A stretch of DNA of 64,000 nucleotides from Rhytidiadelphus loreus (GCA_947034895.1 OX344763.1:66793093-66857092); one strand, 5' to 3'. Numbered from the stretch's first letter, positions 21,919 to 35,164 are shown. The notes: generated from the letters alone by a model not told the origin. A program made the numbers and translations.

Positions 21919-22372
21919 CGTTCTGATATTCCCTTCTGTCTATTTTCTTTTCAAGCTCCTTTATTTTGTCACAAAATGGAGTAGACTCAAGGCTCCGAAG
22001 GAAGGGGGTCATGAAAAATGGAACGAGAGAATTCACACAAATTGTGAAGTGGTATTGCTCGGCACTTGGGATCCCAGGTTTAACAGTGACACATTTAATT
22101 TTTATTATAGGATGGGCATCTACTTCTACGTCTTTGACTTTCTCCTCAAACGACAATTGGATGAAGACTTGGGCGTTCTTGAACTTGTAGGAGAAGATGA
22201 TCAAATTTGTAAAAGGCATCATAGATAGACTCCAGGATTCCACCCTTTCGGGTTCTTTAAATTCCCAGTATTCGCCTTCGATTAGGATTTCGTCAAGTCC
22301 TTCACATTCTTCGGAAAACTGAACTTCCGATTTCTGGAAGTACATGTTCAAGCTCTCAAGTTGATCTTCCAT
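21919..22372 (-). CDS. N-terminal domain exon, element B minus gene
   Basis: The start ATG at 22372 (MEDQLESLNM) follows an acceptor (TGATTATGCAG|G). The exon is about 151 residues and shares YWEFK...SWS...Y with the element A exon 6788-7219. A predicted 120-base intron (21799-21918, GTGACG..GGTCAG) removes the TGA at 21872. The domain is unrecognised; it appears beta-rich with a helical end. Confidence 0.5.
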
Positions 22373-22412
22373 CCTGCATAATCAATTGTAAATAATTAGT
22401 GAATATTGTGAT

Positions 22413-22854
22413 TCAGCTCAATTCGAGCTGATCTGTTCGTTTTAGGCATCTCTTAATTTCTGTAAGGTTAGGACGACATAATTTCCTAATGAAGTGTTTT
22501 ATTTTTTTTTGTCACTTACTGTTACTCTCATATCTAAAAACCACATGATCCAGGTTCAGTAAGACAGGTGGACGTAGATATGTTGGAAGTAGAAGGTGTA
22601 GGTTTGCGGATCATCTCGAATCGAGCTGATTTGCATGGTTAAATTTTTACCCATTTTTGTTAGTAAATATTAGACTTTCGTGCATTAATATTTTCGAGAA
22701 AATTAGCACTGACTTGTTGCTGTGGGTGAGCTCGACTCGAGTTGATCCACGTGGTTTAATTTTTTTTTATCTATTTTGAACTTTGGGCATTAGTATTTAG
22801 GAGAAAATGAGAACTGAATTGTCGTTGCAGATCAACTTGAATGAAGCTAATCTG
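22413..22854. repeat. Element B palindrome cluster upstream of the minus gene
   Basis: Copies lie at 22413-22432 (TCAGCTCAATTCGAGCTGAT), 22609-22631, 22726-22746 (GTGAGCTCGACTCGAGTTGA) and a decayed one at 22830-22854. The position relative to the gene matches the element A cluster, but the sequence is different. Confidence 0.7.
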
Positions 22855-22859
22855 CAATT

Positions 22860-25130
22860 ACTGGTGTATGAGTTCATTTGGCGGTGGTTTTTTGGTTGGG
22901 TTATGGAGTGACTCTTCATATCTGAATATGAGTGTATGTGAATTATGGAGTGACTCTTGCATTGAGTTATCTGATTTAATTAGGGTTTTGATTTTTAATT
23001 GGGGACCCTAATCGCTAAATCCTAAACCCTAAACCCGAAGTCTTGAGTTGGAGACCCTAAATGGCAAGCTGAACCGTGGACATTGAACCCCAAGTCCAAT
23101 ACCCAAAGTGAAAACCTATACATTTACTAGAGAATTGAGAATTGAAACTCACTTGCAAATTTCAGAAGTGAAAACCTTGATTGTCAAAATCCTAATACGC
23201 ACAAGACAAATGGAGCTCCAAATCCTGCAACATTTTCAAGATCCTCAACAAATTCATCACTCAACATTTGCAAGAAATTGCTAAATTAAAACAGACACAA
23301 GCTCACATGAGCACTTGCGCAATTGCAAAGTACGCACAACATTTGCAAATAACAGCTTTAAATTCACAAAGAAACTCATACACTTGCAAAAAACACACAT
23401 TCACGAACTCATAGAAATTTCAAAACCACGAATTCCTAAACTCACACATTCACTAAGTCACAAAAATTTCAAAACCACGAAATTGGCACTCACTAGAAAT
23501 TACAAAGTCACTATAAGCTTCAAAGCAACTCCACATTGCAGAACATGGTCACACTGAAAACTAGAGCCTCAATCTAAACCCTAAGAAATCAAAAGCAATC
23601 CCAAATTGTAGAAAAAGGTCACAGCGGTTTAGCAAAGCAAATGAAACCAAGTGAGTATCAATCTAAACCCTAAGGTCACAGCCAACGCCCAGTAAAGGAA
23701 ACCAAGCGAGCATCAGCGCCCAGCGCCCAACAAGGAAACCAAGCGAGCATCAGCGCCCAACGCCCAACAAGGAAACCAAGCGAGCAGCATCAATGTAAAC
23801 CCTAAGGTAACAGCCAACGCCCAACAAAGGAAACCAAGCGAGCATTAGCGCCCAGCAAAGGAAACTAAGTAAGCATCAGCGCCATTCGCCTAGCAAGGAA
23901 ACCAAACACGCACGAGCATCAATCTAAACCCTAAGGTCACAGCCAACGCCCAGCAAAGGAAACCAAGCGAGCATCAGCGCCCAACACCTAGGAAGGAAAC
24001 CAAACATGCAGCAAGTGCAACAAACCCCAACACCCAATAATTGAAGGAAAGAGTCCAACGAAAAAACTAACCTTCCTCAAATGTTCCTGAGAACTCCTGA
24101 AGTCGGCCGAGCCTCAATCACTGCCTCAATCTCGCTCCGTGAAGACAACACCGTGGGCAAGCTCTTCGCGAGCTCCGCCTCAATCTCACCCTAAACCCTA
24201 ACACTTCCAGACACTTTTCCTCAATCCCTCAAAACAGAATGTAGTAGCAAAAGAAGATGCTCCTCAATTGCACAAACCCTAACTGTCGCAGCAGAAAACC
24301 TCTTCAATGTCACGAACCCGAATACTCGCAGTAGAAGCCCGCACGAGCATCAATCTAAACCCTAAGGTCACAGCTAGCGCCCAACAAAGGAAACTAAGCG
24401 AGCGTCAGCGCCCAGAGCCCAGCAAAGGAAACCAAGCGAGCATCAACGCCATTCGCCCAGCAAGGAAACCAAATATGCACGAGCATCAATCTAAACCCTA
24501 AGGTCACAGCCAACGCCCAGCAAAGGAAACCAAGCGAGCATCAACGCCTAGTACCTAAGAAGGAAACCAAACACGCAAAGGAAACCAAGCGAGCATCAAC
24601 GCCATTCGCCCAGCAAAGGAAACCAAACCTACGAATTCCTGAAGTCGGGCGAGCCTCAATCACCGCCTCAATCTCGCTCCGTGAAGACAACACCGTGGAC
24701 AAGCTCCTCGCGAGCTCCCCCTCAATTTCACCCTAAACCCTAATGCTTCTAGAAGCTTCTCCCCAATCCCTCAAAACAGAACGTAGCAGTAGAAGAAGAT
24801 GCTCCTCAATCGCACAAACCCTAACTGTCGCAGCAGAAGCCCTCCTGAATGTTACAAACCCGATCACGCGCAGCAGAAGTCCCCCTCCAACGTGCTCCCT
24901 GTCACGAACCCGAACGGTCGCAATAGAAGCCCCCCTACAGCAAAAGCCCCCCAAGAAACCAAACCCTAACGCTCGCAAGCATGCACGACGGTTTACAGCA
25001 ACACAGGGGAAAGAGAAAACATACAACCGCGTCAAAACAATGCGTGACAAATCAGAAAGAGAAAAACACAAGATCACGAAACCCTAGCTCCGTCATTGAA
25101 ATGCAGGTGCCCGGACATGCTGGAGCTGCG
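22860..25130. repeat. Low-complexity GGAAACCAAGCGAGCATCA/telobox repeat field
   Basis: From about 23640 to 24640 the strings GGAAACCAAGCGAGCATCA, CAGCGCCCA and TCTAAACCCTAAGGTCACAG recur irregularly many times. A block of about 210 bases at 24090-24310 is duplicated at 24640-24850 (GTGAAGACAACACCGTGG in both). Open frames here are by-products of the repetition. AAACCCTAA teloboxes are frequent. Confidence 0.7.
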
Positions 25131-26002
25131 TATACCTAGACCTGTCTGGCATACCCGGACCTGTCCAGTCCTAAACCTAGACTTCAATTGGCTACTCCGT
25201 ACCTGGGTATACCCGAAGTGATATTTGTGGACCACCTTCGCGAATACCCTTTGTTCAATACCTACACTGACCTTCTAGAAGATACAAAAAAACTTTAATG
25301 CAAGCAAGTAATAGTACAATGCATAGCTTGAAGCATAAAATTTTGGGTCACTGAATCCTTTTTCTTTAGTTAACCTTATGATCCTAAAACATTAAACATT
25401 GGTTGAATGTCATAATATTGTATTAATCATTTACTTCTTACACCAAATTTGGAAGTAAGACGCATAGTTGCACTTCTCTCTTGCATGGATTGTTTTTTTG
25501 TCAATCTTTCATGAACCGAAAATCATTCTCTACATGCTTTGTATGTTTTACTGTAAAGATGCACTGCACGAGGCTGGGAGGTTTAATGACTAACTTCACT
25601 ATTGTTTGTACACAATGAGATTTCACAAATTAGAAAAGCAGTTGGTCGATATTTAACTTTCGTGTGACGGAGGCAACCACGTTATTATGACACAATTAAA
25701 AAGTTCATTGGTTCGAGACTTCATAAATCAATTTTGGGTTTAGGGTTTTGTATAACATTAAATAATGTCATTTAACAAACATCATTCATTTGGCATCATT
25801 GCAACTAGTACACGGTTTTAGTAGTCAAGCCACTTAGTTTTCACGTAGTAGCGTTTCACATGAATTTCATATTTAGATTTGAGGTTGTTTCAGGGTTAAG
25901 GGTTTAGGATATAATGTACAATGACCGATTCATACCTATAAATTATAATTTAACATACAGGGTCAAAATAACCACCAATGAAATAAATCGCACATTGAAT
26001 CC
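25131..26002. other. Non-coding stretch
   Basis: AT-rich and without a supported gene. A few telobox-like strings are present near 25740 and 25890. Confidence 0.3.
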
Positions 26003-27012
26003 ATGAGTTTATAAATAATTGCAACTTGCACATCATGTTCTTCCATCTTTTTTTAAGTGAATTTCGTGACATTATATTATTTGGGTCATTGAAATAGACG
26101 CCCAGGTTCTTGCCCAAACTATTCATTTATTTTTGTGTACAAGGTCATTGAAAGTGACCACCAAGTGCATATTCTTTTGCATTCATGAGTTTAGGAATAA
26201 TTGCAACTTGCACAACATGTTTTTCCATTTTTTTTACGTGAATTTTCGTGACATTATAATTTTTGGACATTAAAGTACAGGGCAAAACCGTGGCCCCAAT
26301 TTTTAGTTTCACGTACAAAATCATTGAAAGTGACCACCAAGACGTGCATATTCTTTTGAATTCATGAGTTTAGGAATAATTGCAACTTGCACAACATGTT
26401 TTTCCATTTCTTTTTACATGAATTTCGTGACATTATATGTTTTTGGACATTAAAGTACAGGGCAAGACCTTTGCCCCAATTTTTAGTTTCATATACAAAA
26501 TCATTGAAAGTGACCACCAAGACATGCATATTCTTTTGAATTCATGAGTTTAGGAATAATTGCAACTTGCACAACATGTTTTTCCATTTCTTTTTACATG
26601 AATTTCGTGACATTATATGTTTTTGGACATTAAAGTACAGGGCAAGACCTTTGCCCCAATTTTTAGTTTCATATACAAAATCATTGAAAGTGACCACCAA
26701 GACATGCATATTCTTTTGAATTCATGAGTTTAGGAATAATTGCAACTTGTACATTGTACAACATGTTTTTCCATTTCTTTTTCAGTGAATTTTTGTGACA
26801 TTGTATTTTATTGGACATTAAAGTACAGGGCAAGATCGTTGCCCCAATTTTTAGTTTCACATACAAAATCATTGAAAGTGACCACCAAGACGTGCATATT
26901 CTTTTGAATTCATGAGTTTAGGAATAATTGCAACTTGCACAACATGTTTTTCCATTTCTTTTTATGTGAATTTTGTGACATTATATTTTTTTGGACATTA
27001 AAGTACAGGGCA
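26003..27012. repeat. 180-bp tandem satellite-like array, about 5.5 copies
   Basis: TTCATGAGTTTAGGAATAAT begins at 26182, 26361, 26541, 26721 and 26909, after a more diverged first copy near 26003. Intervals are 179, 180, 180 and 188 bases. Units carry GCAACTTGCACAACATG and GACATTAAAGTACAGGGCAA. The last unit is cut at about 27013, where GC-rich element D sequence begins. Confidence 0.9.
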
Positions 27013-27159
27013 AGACCAGGGTTGTTCGCTGCGACAGCGCGACAGACAGACGTCGCACGACGTCTAGTAGAGCACGTGCGACGTCACGAAAAGTCAAATT
27101 TACCTTTGACTTTACAGGAAATTACCCCCCTCTAGGTGGATGCCACATGGCATCCACTT

Positions 27160-27600
27160 GGCAAACTGGAGGGCGCGTACGGGTAGGAGAGTGCGGGTAG
27201 GGGCGACTTCGGGTGGGCGAGGGCGACTACGGGTGGGCGACTTTGGGTGGAGGAGGGCGACAGAGTATAGGCGACTGCGGGTGGAGGACGGAGATTGTGG
27301 GTGGAGGAGGGCGGGTGGAGGAGGGCGACAGCGGATGGGCGATTGCTGTTTTAGGAGGGAGACCGCGGGTGGGCGACTGCGGGTTTCGGAGGGAGACCGC
27401 GGGTTCAGGAAGTGGTCTTGGGTGGGCGACCGCGGGTGCGCAAAAGGTACCTAGACCCGGTGGTGGACCTGAAGTCGCCCAATTTGGACCTGCTGTCGCC
27501 CACTCGAGACCCGTTGTCGCCCGACCTGTACCCGAAGTCGCCCACGTTGGACCCGTAGTCGCCCAACCCAAATTCGCAGTCGCTGGATACGCAGTTGCCC
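27160..27600. repeat. Inverted field of GGCGAC/GTCGCC motifs at the left end of element D
   Basis: Up to about 27440 the motif reads GGGCGACTNCGGGTGG. From about 27470 it is inverted, as roughly 21-bp units such as GTCGCCCACTCGAGACCCGT and GTCGCCCACGTTGGACCCGT. The whole block could fold back on itself. Long open frames on both strands here come from the repeat. Confidence 0.65.
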
Positions 27601-27637
27601 TATCCGTACTTGCCCCCCTAAACCGAAGTCACTCGCC

Positions 27638-27647
27638 TTATATATCC
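27638..27647 (+). promoter_or_regulatory. TATA box of the RING-H2 gene
   Basis: TTATATATCC lies about 155 bases before the ATG at 27800, directly downstream of the 21-bp motif field. Confidence 0.4.
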
Positions 27648-27799
27648 ACTAGCCCATCATCATGCTATCACCTTCATTTTCCATTGAGGCTTTCTGTCTT
27701 GCAACCTTTGTTGGCTGCATGTGTGACCCTTTTGGATAATATATATACTATTTTTTGCTATCATTTGGTTCTTACAATTTTGCAACGTTCGCAAATCTC

Positions 27800-30307
27800 A
27801 TGGCGACTGGAGGTGGCAGTGATGGGTCCCTTCCGGTTTTTTCCACTGTACGCACTCCTGGTGCAATTAGAAAGGCTGCCAAAGACAAGACTAGAAAATG
27901 GAGGGGTAACATTCACAAGAAGCGATGGCATGTGTTGCACAATGATAACCACCTAGCTTTCAAAGGGTGGAACGAAGAGCCAGAGCCATGGAGTATGCAG
28001 GTGTACGAAGATTACATTGAATGGTGTCACATCAGGAAGTTCTTTCCGGCATGGCGCCATCATCACAACCGACACAATAACAAGGCAAATTTGAAGTATT
28101 GTGAAAATCTAGCTTTCATACGAAGGTGTTTAGAATTGTGGTAGGTCCAGGTCCTCTACAAAACCCCTTTTGTAAATAGGAATGAGACCCCTTTGTTCAT
28201 TGCTAGAAATGCCTATGCTGAGGTCGCCTTGAACAAACAGGTTGACTGGACCACCATCAAGGAAAGTACCTACGTGGAGCGTCCAGAAGTTGGAATAATT
28301 CCAAGAGGGGTTCTGAAATTTCCAGAGGGTGGACTTGGGCCTTTTCGAAGTGATCCACAAAACAAAGAAACTCAAGAGGTGGACACGGAAGAATCAAAAG
28401 AGGATAATGATTCAGATGGCACACGGATTCCTAAGCTTGTACGAGTGAAGGAGCAGATTATTACCCCCGTCCAAGTTCCAGTTCCAGTTCCAGATCCAAA
28501 TGTTCAAGCCGCTTCATCATCGCGGGGAAAGAAGATGAAACATCCTGCCAAGGTGCGATGGTCCACCACAAAAATTAGATTGGCATTGGCCTCAACCACA
28601 ATTGCGACTCCAATCTTGCCACCACAAGACGCCAACAACGTCTTCGACTTTGCTTTAAGTGACGACTCGCCCGTATGTGCCACAAGTCATATTCCCATTC
28701 TACAGTTTGAATCTGATGTTGTTCACAATGCGATGACGTTGGCGAAGGCTCTCGACCTCTTGAAGACCAAGGATGCACAAATTGCAACCTTAGAAGGTGA
28801 TGTGAAGAAATGGCGGTCAACATGTGAACAAAAAAATGCTCTCATTTCTCAACAATCCAAAGAATTACAAGGCCTTCAAGAAAAAGAGCGTCAGACTTTC
28901 ACATTGTTGGAAATGGACGAAACCTTTGTTGAGCAGGATCCACATCACTTGGACAAGGTTGTTGGGGACCTCGCCAGCGATGTCATTCACCTTTCTCTTC
29001 CTGCCAAGCGTATGAAGCGTTGTTCAATTCTTCCAATGGCACCGCTTCCGTTTGTCTCAAGAGATACTATCAATCCGCACGTTGATGGTTTGCAAGGGAC
29101 TCAAGATTCACTTTCGTTTCCTGTCATTCCACATCTACAATCATCAAAGGAACTTGATTTGGCTGAGGAAAATAGAATGCTTCGAGAGAAGTTGGTAGTG
29201 TTGGTAGCGACATACTATCATTGGAAGGTCGCATGCATTCTCTCCGTGGATCGATCTCAACAAGTTGCAAAAGAGCTAAACAAAGTTTCGAAGAACTTTG
29301 TAGCAAATCCCCCTAAACGAAAGAATGGATTGACATCATGGGCATTGATGGAAGACATGTTTCCGGATACCATATCCATGCTTGACGTGGCGGAAAAAAA
29401 TGTCATAGATTGGGCACAAAATGGTTGGGACCATGGAAATCAGATATCTAGTCACTTCAACGAAAAAGACCAAAGTCTATTGTGGCCAAAGCCAGCTCAT
29501 TTTGTCTTGGATCATACCAAATGCCCCATATGTCTAGAACAATTTGGGCCAGAAGGAGGATGGGCACTTGGATCATGTACACATGTATACCATCCTCAGT
29601 GTCTCATCACCCAATGTCTGATTAGACGACGATGTGTGATTTGTTCAGCACCATTCCATGATCGCTTGTATACCATGTTCAACTTGATGACTTACATGCC
29701 ACCTTCTTGGGAACACAATAGAGACACGACGGCAGAGACCCGATTTTGGGGACGAGACTTGCTTTGGAGTTGGCGAGAAGGCCTACATGATCAAGAAATG
29801 GGAGCTGCTGCCTCACAATTGAATTGGGAAACGGACCTGCGTGAAATTCTAAGAGTGGCGTTCAACCTTATGGGAAAAGGAGCTCACAATGCAAGGAAGA
29901 GGGCGTTCTTTTTTCAATGCCTTGGTGGATATTTTGATAAGACATCCCAAACCTTCAAGTGGGGTGCTCATCCGGAAGGACACCATTGGAATTTTGAAGG
30001 TGAACAAGGGGCTAATCGTGATGAAAATGCCACTCCAGAAGACTTAAATAGTATGGCTTACCTCGACTCAACATACGGGCCTTATTACCAAAGTCAAACA
30101 CTCGATTATTTGTTGGAGTTACACTCTCCGCAAACTAAAAGGACACTTGAAGCTCTCAAGAACTCCAATGTCTTGGAATCTATTTTACAAGCAGATGGAC
30201 CTGCTTCAAGGACTCGTGCTAAGAAGAAACTCGTTGTTGGAGAATCCAATGATTACGAACAAGGTGCAACAAGTGGTTCTCAGAACAATCCAATGGACTT
30301 GAACTAA
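27800..30307 (+). CDS. RING-H2 finger protein of element D
   Basis: Exon 1 runs from ATG 27800 (MATGGGSDGS) to 28125. An 81-base intron (CGAAG|GTGTTT..TTGCTAG, 28126-28206) removes an in-frame TAG, and exon 2 ends with TAA at 30307; about 808 residues in all. Exon 1 holds a W-rich block (EPWSMQVYEDYIEWCHIRKF) shared with the minus-strand copy at 39921-40234. Exon 2 has a short VPVPVPDP repeat, coiled-coil-like segments, a RING-H2 finger at 29522-29644 (CPIC, then CTHVYHPQC, then CVIC), and an aromatic-rich C-terminal domain. RING-H2 fingers are usually ubiquitin ligases. Its role in the transposon is unknown; target choice or host-factor turnover are guesses. Confidence 0.65.
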
Positions 30308-30719
30308 ACATTTCTATGAGATACTTACTTCAACGGTGGTTCTAGTTAATCGTAGTAGTATACAAGATGTAAGGCCCATAGTATAAGGGCCGTAGCATAT
30401 CCATACTCGCACAATGTAGTATTCTAGCAAGAATTAGGGTTAAGATGTTGGCTTCTAAAACTATACTGCCTTGGCTGTGTATTGTACTACTGTGCTTATC
30501 AACAACAACCTTCTATTGCTTTGGTTTTGAAGGTTTAGGCATACTTATACATATGTAGCCCAAAATGTAATTGGTGAAATGCAAATACATTTGTTGTAGT
30601 GCCTTGCACAATGATTCCATACATGGTCGCCACAAAATTGCAATCTTCAAATCTTTTAATGAATTTTTTCCTTTTGGATTTTTTTCTCATACATTAATTT
30701 TTTGTTTACATGGAAGAAT
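30308..30719. other. 3' flank of the RING-H2 gene
   Basis: AT-rich probable untranslated region; no other gene seen. Confidence 0.3.
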
Positions 30720-31560
30720 TTGATAAATTCCATTCAGATTTTTTATGAGAAAGTTATGGACCATTTTGTTTGGCGGGCAACTTGAGTCTACAGCTTCTTC
30801 TTTTAAAAGTTGCTTGTAGGATTTATTTCTCCATGCAATTTCTACAATCTAAAAAAAAATTAGTTCTAGTCACATAGTTAACTTCACTTGATAGCACACT
30901 CTCACCATTTTCATTCCATTTTAGAGACGTTCATTATTTAAATTTTACAACTAGATCTTACCTACTTCTACTCAACAATTTTTTAAAGTATCCAAACATT
31001 TTTTGAAAATTGTTTTTTTCCCACATATAACCATAGGATCTTACACCTTACTAGTATGAGAATGTGTGGAAAAAATTTCAGAATTTTTCATCTTACAGAT
31101 TGCAAGATATCTGCATTTAAAGTAAAAAAAATAATTTTTTCAGCACATTGCTCGACTAGATTATTTGACTTTGAACATTTTTCACTTTAATCTCTTGCAC
31201 TAGAGAGTTTTGAGCTTTAAACGAATATAGTGGAGAATTGAATTGAGAGTGTAAATACAAAAAAGGTTTTCAAAAAAACTTAATTTTCATTATTAGAAAA
31301 ATTGTAGAATAGAAGTACATACGAGGTTGAATGAAAATCTATTTTCTTTCTAAGATAGAATTAAAATGCACTAATCCCCACAATCAGATTGTTCTAGAAA
31401 GCAAACTAAACCATGTGAAACTTCTTTTCTTGAACAATTGCCAAAATTGCGTTCCTAAATTAATCTTACAAGGTATTTTTTCCACCAAAAGCTCTAATTG
31501 CCCAATAAACAAGATTGTCCATAACTTTCTCATAAAAAATCCAAATGAAATGAAAGAAAG
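30720..31560. repeat. Foldback element with roughly 120-base arms
   Basis: The arm at about 30722-30845 (TTTTTTATGAGAAAGTTATG, then TGTAGGATTTATTT) is matched in reverse complement by about 31435-31552 (CATAACTTTCTCATAAAAAA). The spacer is about 600-700 bases. Parts of the sequence between and beside the arms (about 31030-31110 and 31680-31720) recur inverted at about 53565-53870. Confidence 0.6.
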
Positions 31561-34500
31561 CTTTCCAGATAGACAAAATTATAATCTATGAGGAAAAAAA
31601 ATTTAGAAAAAAAAATTCAAATGCTTGTCACATTTTTTTGCTGCCCGTTCTCCCCTGCTTTGGAGTTTGGACTATATGGGCATAACTTTTGTTCCTAGGC
31701 ACCAATTGGAAAAAAAGTTATATTACCACAAAGGTAATCATTTTTTCTATCTTCAAATAAAGTTTCAAAAATTCAGTCCAAAATTTCAGCCTGTAGGTAC
31801 CATCTCTGACATTCATTCTTGCAAAGACACCAAATTCATAGCCCTCGTATTCAAAATATAATAAAAAACATATGTACATTTCAAAGACAAAGGTGTGAAT
31901 TTTTTTATTCCACAAAACCTTTAGAAAATCAAAAATTGGAAGGCCAAAATGTTTTGTTTCCACCACACTAGATCCAACCACTAAGCACTTTTTCCACTAT
32001 TCACAAAGTCACTTTCTTTGGGCTCCGGTCCCATTCTTTGAAGTTCCACACGGGTGGCACCTATGGCTTTCACATTCCACTTGCGCCATTCCTTAAAAAC
32101 CCGGATGTGGCACTCCAAGTTCAATATGCCCTCGTGCAACAACTCTTGTTTCTTCTCCAGTAGCTTCACCAAATAAAAAAGTGTTGCTCTTTCTTCTGTA
32201 TTACTACCATAATCTGGAGCTAAAGCCAACATGCCCTCTTTTTTGGCTTCTTTTAAGGCATCATCATAATATTCCATCTCTAGCTCACGTATTTGAAGAT
32301 TCAAGCTTCTCCTTTCGCTTTGATGGGACCATTTATCACGCTGCAAAAGATCAAGTTTATTTTGAAGCACCGCTAAATCATCGGAAATGTGTGCAGGGTT
32401 GCTAGCGTGTGAGCCTGTGAGCATGAGCCTGTGAGCTTGTGAGCTTGTGAGCGGGAATTTTTTTTTGTAGTATAAACAAGTTGGGACCTATGACCGTGGG
32501 TTTATTACATTATAAATTTCAGGAAATGTGAAGTCATTTTAATGAAATTTGACGCACTTGCAAATGTATTTTGAAGATATTTTTTGCCACAAGCAAATGC
32601 AGTTATTTTTTATAGACATTATGATGAAAAAAATCCAAATGAAAATAGCAAATGTCCAAAATGTAGCCTTAAAATACACAAATCCACTCATAATTCTAAA
32701 ATCCACACATTATAGTTTGACTCAAGAAATATGTCAATCTCAAGAGTCTAAGTCGCAGTGGATTTGGTTATAGAACCTTTAATTGTTGATGGCTTTAAAG
32801 TCTCTCTACCCTTGGAGGCACTGCCATCTATAAATCCAAAATTTTCAAAGCATAAGTATCTTTATGGCGTTTTGGTTTAGAACAGCCAAAGTCCGCAAAT
32901 GTTGATGCCATTTGCTCGATAGACACAAGAAGGTGAAAATTCTTCTCTAGACTGAAGAAAAGACTTTGTGACTTTATCATCCTATCTACTAATGTCAATT
33001 CCATATGGCTAAAAACAGATGTAAAACAATGTTAAACTTACAAGCTTAAAACTTGATTTGAAGAAAAAGGATATGAAAAATTGCTAGCTTACTTGCAAAA
33101 TTTTGACTTCTAAGCAAACTTAAGAGGTGCCATAGTCATAGTGTCTAGATCTTGGAATATCACAACTAATAGTGGCGGTCATGTTATTGCTACAACTGAG
33201 GTGCATTTCTTCATGCGTTTGACAATGGCATAAAAAAGGTCCTTGTCCTCTTCCAATGCTACAAAGTGGTAGCCTATGCCATAACAAACAATAATAGATA
33301 CACTTGAAATTAATATTATATACATTAGTTCAAAGATTCACTTTGCGAATTAGACTTAGAATCCATAATAATTGAATTCAATAGTCACCTATAGTTGCGA
33401 TGCAGTCTAAAATTCTAAAGTGTGTGTGAGCCTCTTCTAAGAACTCAAGACCGTGAGCAAAGTTACCCACCATGACTAACTTGATCATCTTCAAGTACAA
33501 CTTGGTGGACTTTTGCTTAGCTCCCAATCTCATGGCATTTGCAATGATGAGTTTAGGGTTCTTTTTGAAACGGGATTGTCTCATTACACTTTCATTTTGT
33601 AACATCCGTTGCAAGTACAATATGTTGTTGCACGATTCAAGTGACTTTTCAATTAGAAAATAATATAAATTAATCAAACCACAAAATACAAAATAATAAT
33701 TTGAAAAACAACAATCCTACATAATCTAAATCTCACCTGGAACATGAAAGTTAGAAAAATATCAATTGGCATCCAGTGTCAAGTTTTTCTAGATGTATGG
33801 AAAACATATTTCTTCACATCTAATGTCGTCAACATCTTTATAAACTTGAACAAGGATAGAAGATTGTACCTTTGCACTCAATATAATATGTGAACCAATT
33901 TGGTCTTTATATGGAAGTCCTCAATGGATTTGAATTTCAATGTGGTGATGAAAATCTTTTTATATACCTTGAATAACAAATAAATTGTAGACAAGTAAAA
34001 TCCAAATGGGTTTGCAAAAGAAGTCACTCACTTGTTTATGCCATGCATAACCTGCATGATCAATTTGATCTTGTCTTTGGTATTGAGAACAATACAATTC
34101 ACTGTAATAGGCCAAGACATCTTTGTTGGATGAAGCCTAGAAATATGACTCATTCACGCCAATAGACAATGAATTTTGTTCCATACAAAGAACTTCGACT
34201 TCTTCAAAGAATAGAATGGAGCATGACTTCAGTAGCTTTCTTAGTTGACTTGTTACTAGATATCTCGATGTTTGCATTTGTCGAAGTCATTGTTATAATG
34301 GACTTGCCACATCCGCAGCAAGAACTATGTTATGATGCACCTTTGAGGTTGAAGCTTGACCCACATCTCCTCATTGCACTTGAACAATTGAATCTACACG
34401 AGACAACAAAACAATGTTAACAATTGAATTCTAGACAAGAAAATAAAAATTCTTACAAAGTACAAAATGAAATGTATAATTTTTAAGAAGAAAATTAAAA

Positions 34501-35164
34501 TAATTTATAAAACAAAATCTCTAAGCTATGTTTCTCATCAAATAATCTTGGTTTAATATACAGTCACTATAAAGATCATCAATAATATATGCAAAGATGT
34601 CACATTAAATGAATTTAAGAAAATCCGAGAATTAATCAATGTCAACAAAAATTATCTTAGTACCAGAAACTTCTCAAATTTGCATATAACTAGAAAAAAT
34701 TAATGAATGAAACCATCCTTGGCCCACAAAAGTATCACTAAATAGTAATGGCCCAAAAAAAACTAAATTCAAATTCAAAAGCATGACACACCACATGTGT
34801 GATGTACCATGCTTATAGCCCCCCCGCCATGTCTTGCCAATTGATTCCAACATTGAAAATTCCTAAATTCTTGAAATAGGAATCAATTCTAGGAGATTTA
34901 GCAAAGGCTTGTCCAAAATTAGTCGGAGGCGATTGACCTAAGAAGAGACTACAAAGCCCCCCTAAGAATCGGTAACTAATTGGTTTTTATTTAAATTTCA
35001 TCCATCCATTACATTTCATTTTCAAAAACATATTAAACTTTAATCCAAAGTTACTAAACTTCATACTCTTCAATCCAAACCACAATCACTAATTTGAACT
35101 AAAATTTAAAACTAGTAATTCAAATTCCACTAGCCTTGAAGCAAAACAAAGAGGCATTTCTTTC

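Larger units (their letters stand above)
18540..25100. mobile_element. Element B: partial relative of A and C
   Basis: It carries a minus-strand gene homologous to that of element A in the same exon order, plus its own palindrome (TCAGCTCAAYTCGAGCTGAT), located only between 19330 and 22854. No plus-strand DUF7869 gene was found to the right, so the element is truncated or its other half has been replaced by repeats and element D. Boundaries are approximate. Confidence 0.5.

Noticed and set aside
24743..25087. Overlapping 114-codon frames on both strands
   Set aside because: Located in the telobox/low-complexity field; both strands open because of composition.
27213..27956. Long open frame (247 codons) on the plus strand and matching frames on the minus strand
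   Set aside because: It is generated by the GGCGAC motif field and overlaps exon 1 of the RING-H2 gene in another frame.
28142..28144. In-frame TAG at equal distance from a conserved VDWTT block in both element D genes, suggesting programmed readthrough
   Set aside because: Both copies have a CGAAG|GTGTTT donor, and the plus copy has a good TTGCTAG acceptor 81 bases on, so a conserved intron explains the shared spacing.
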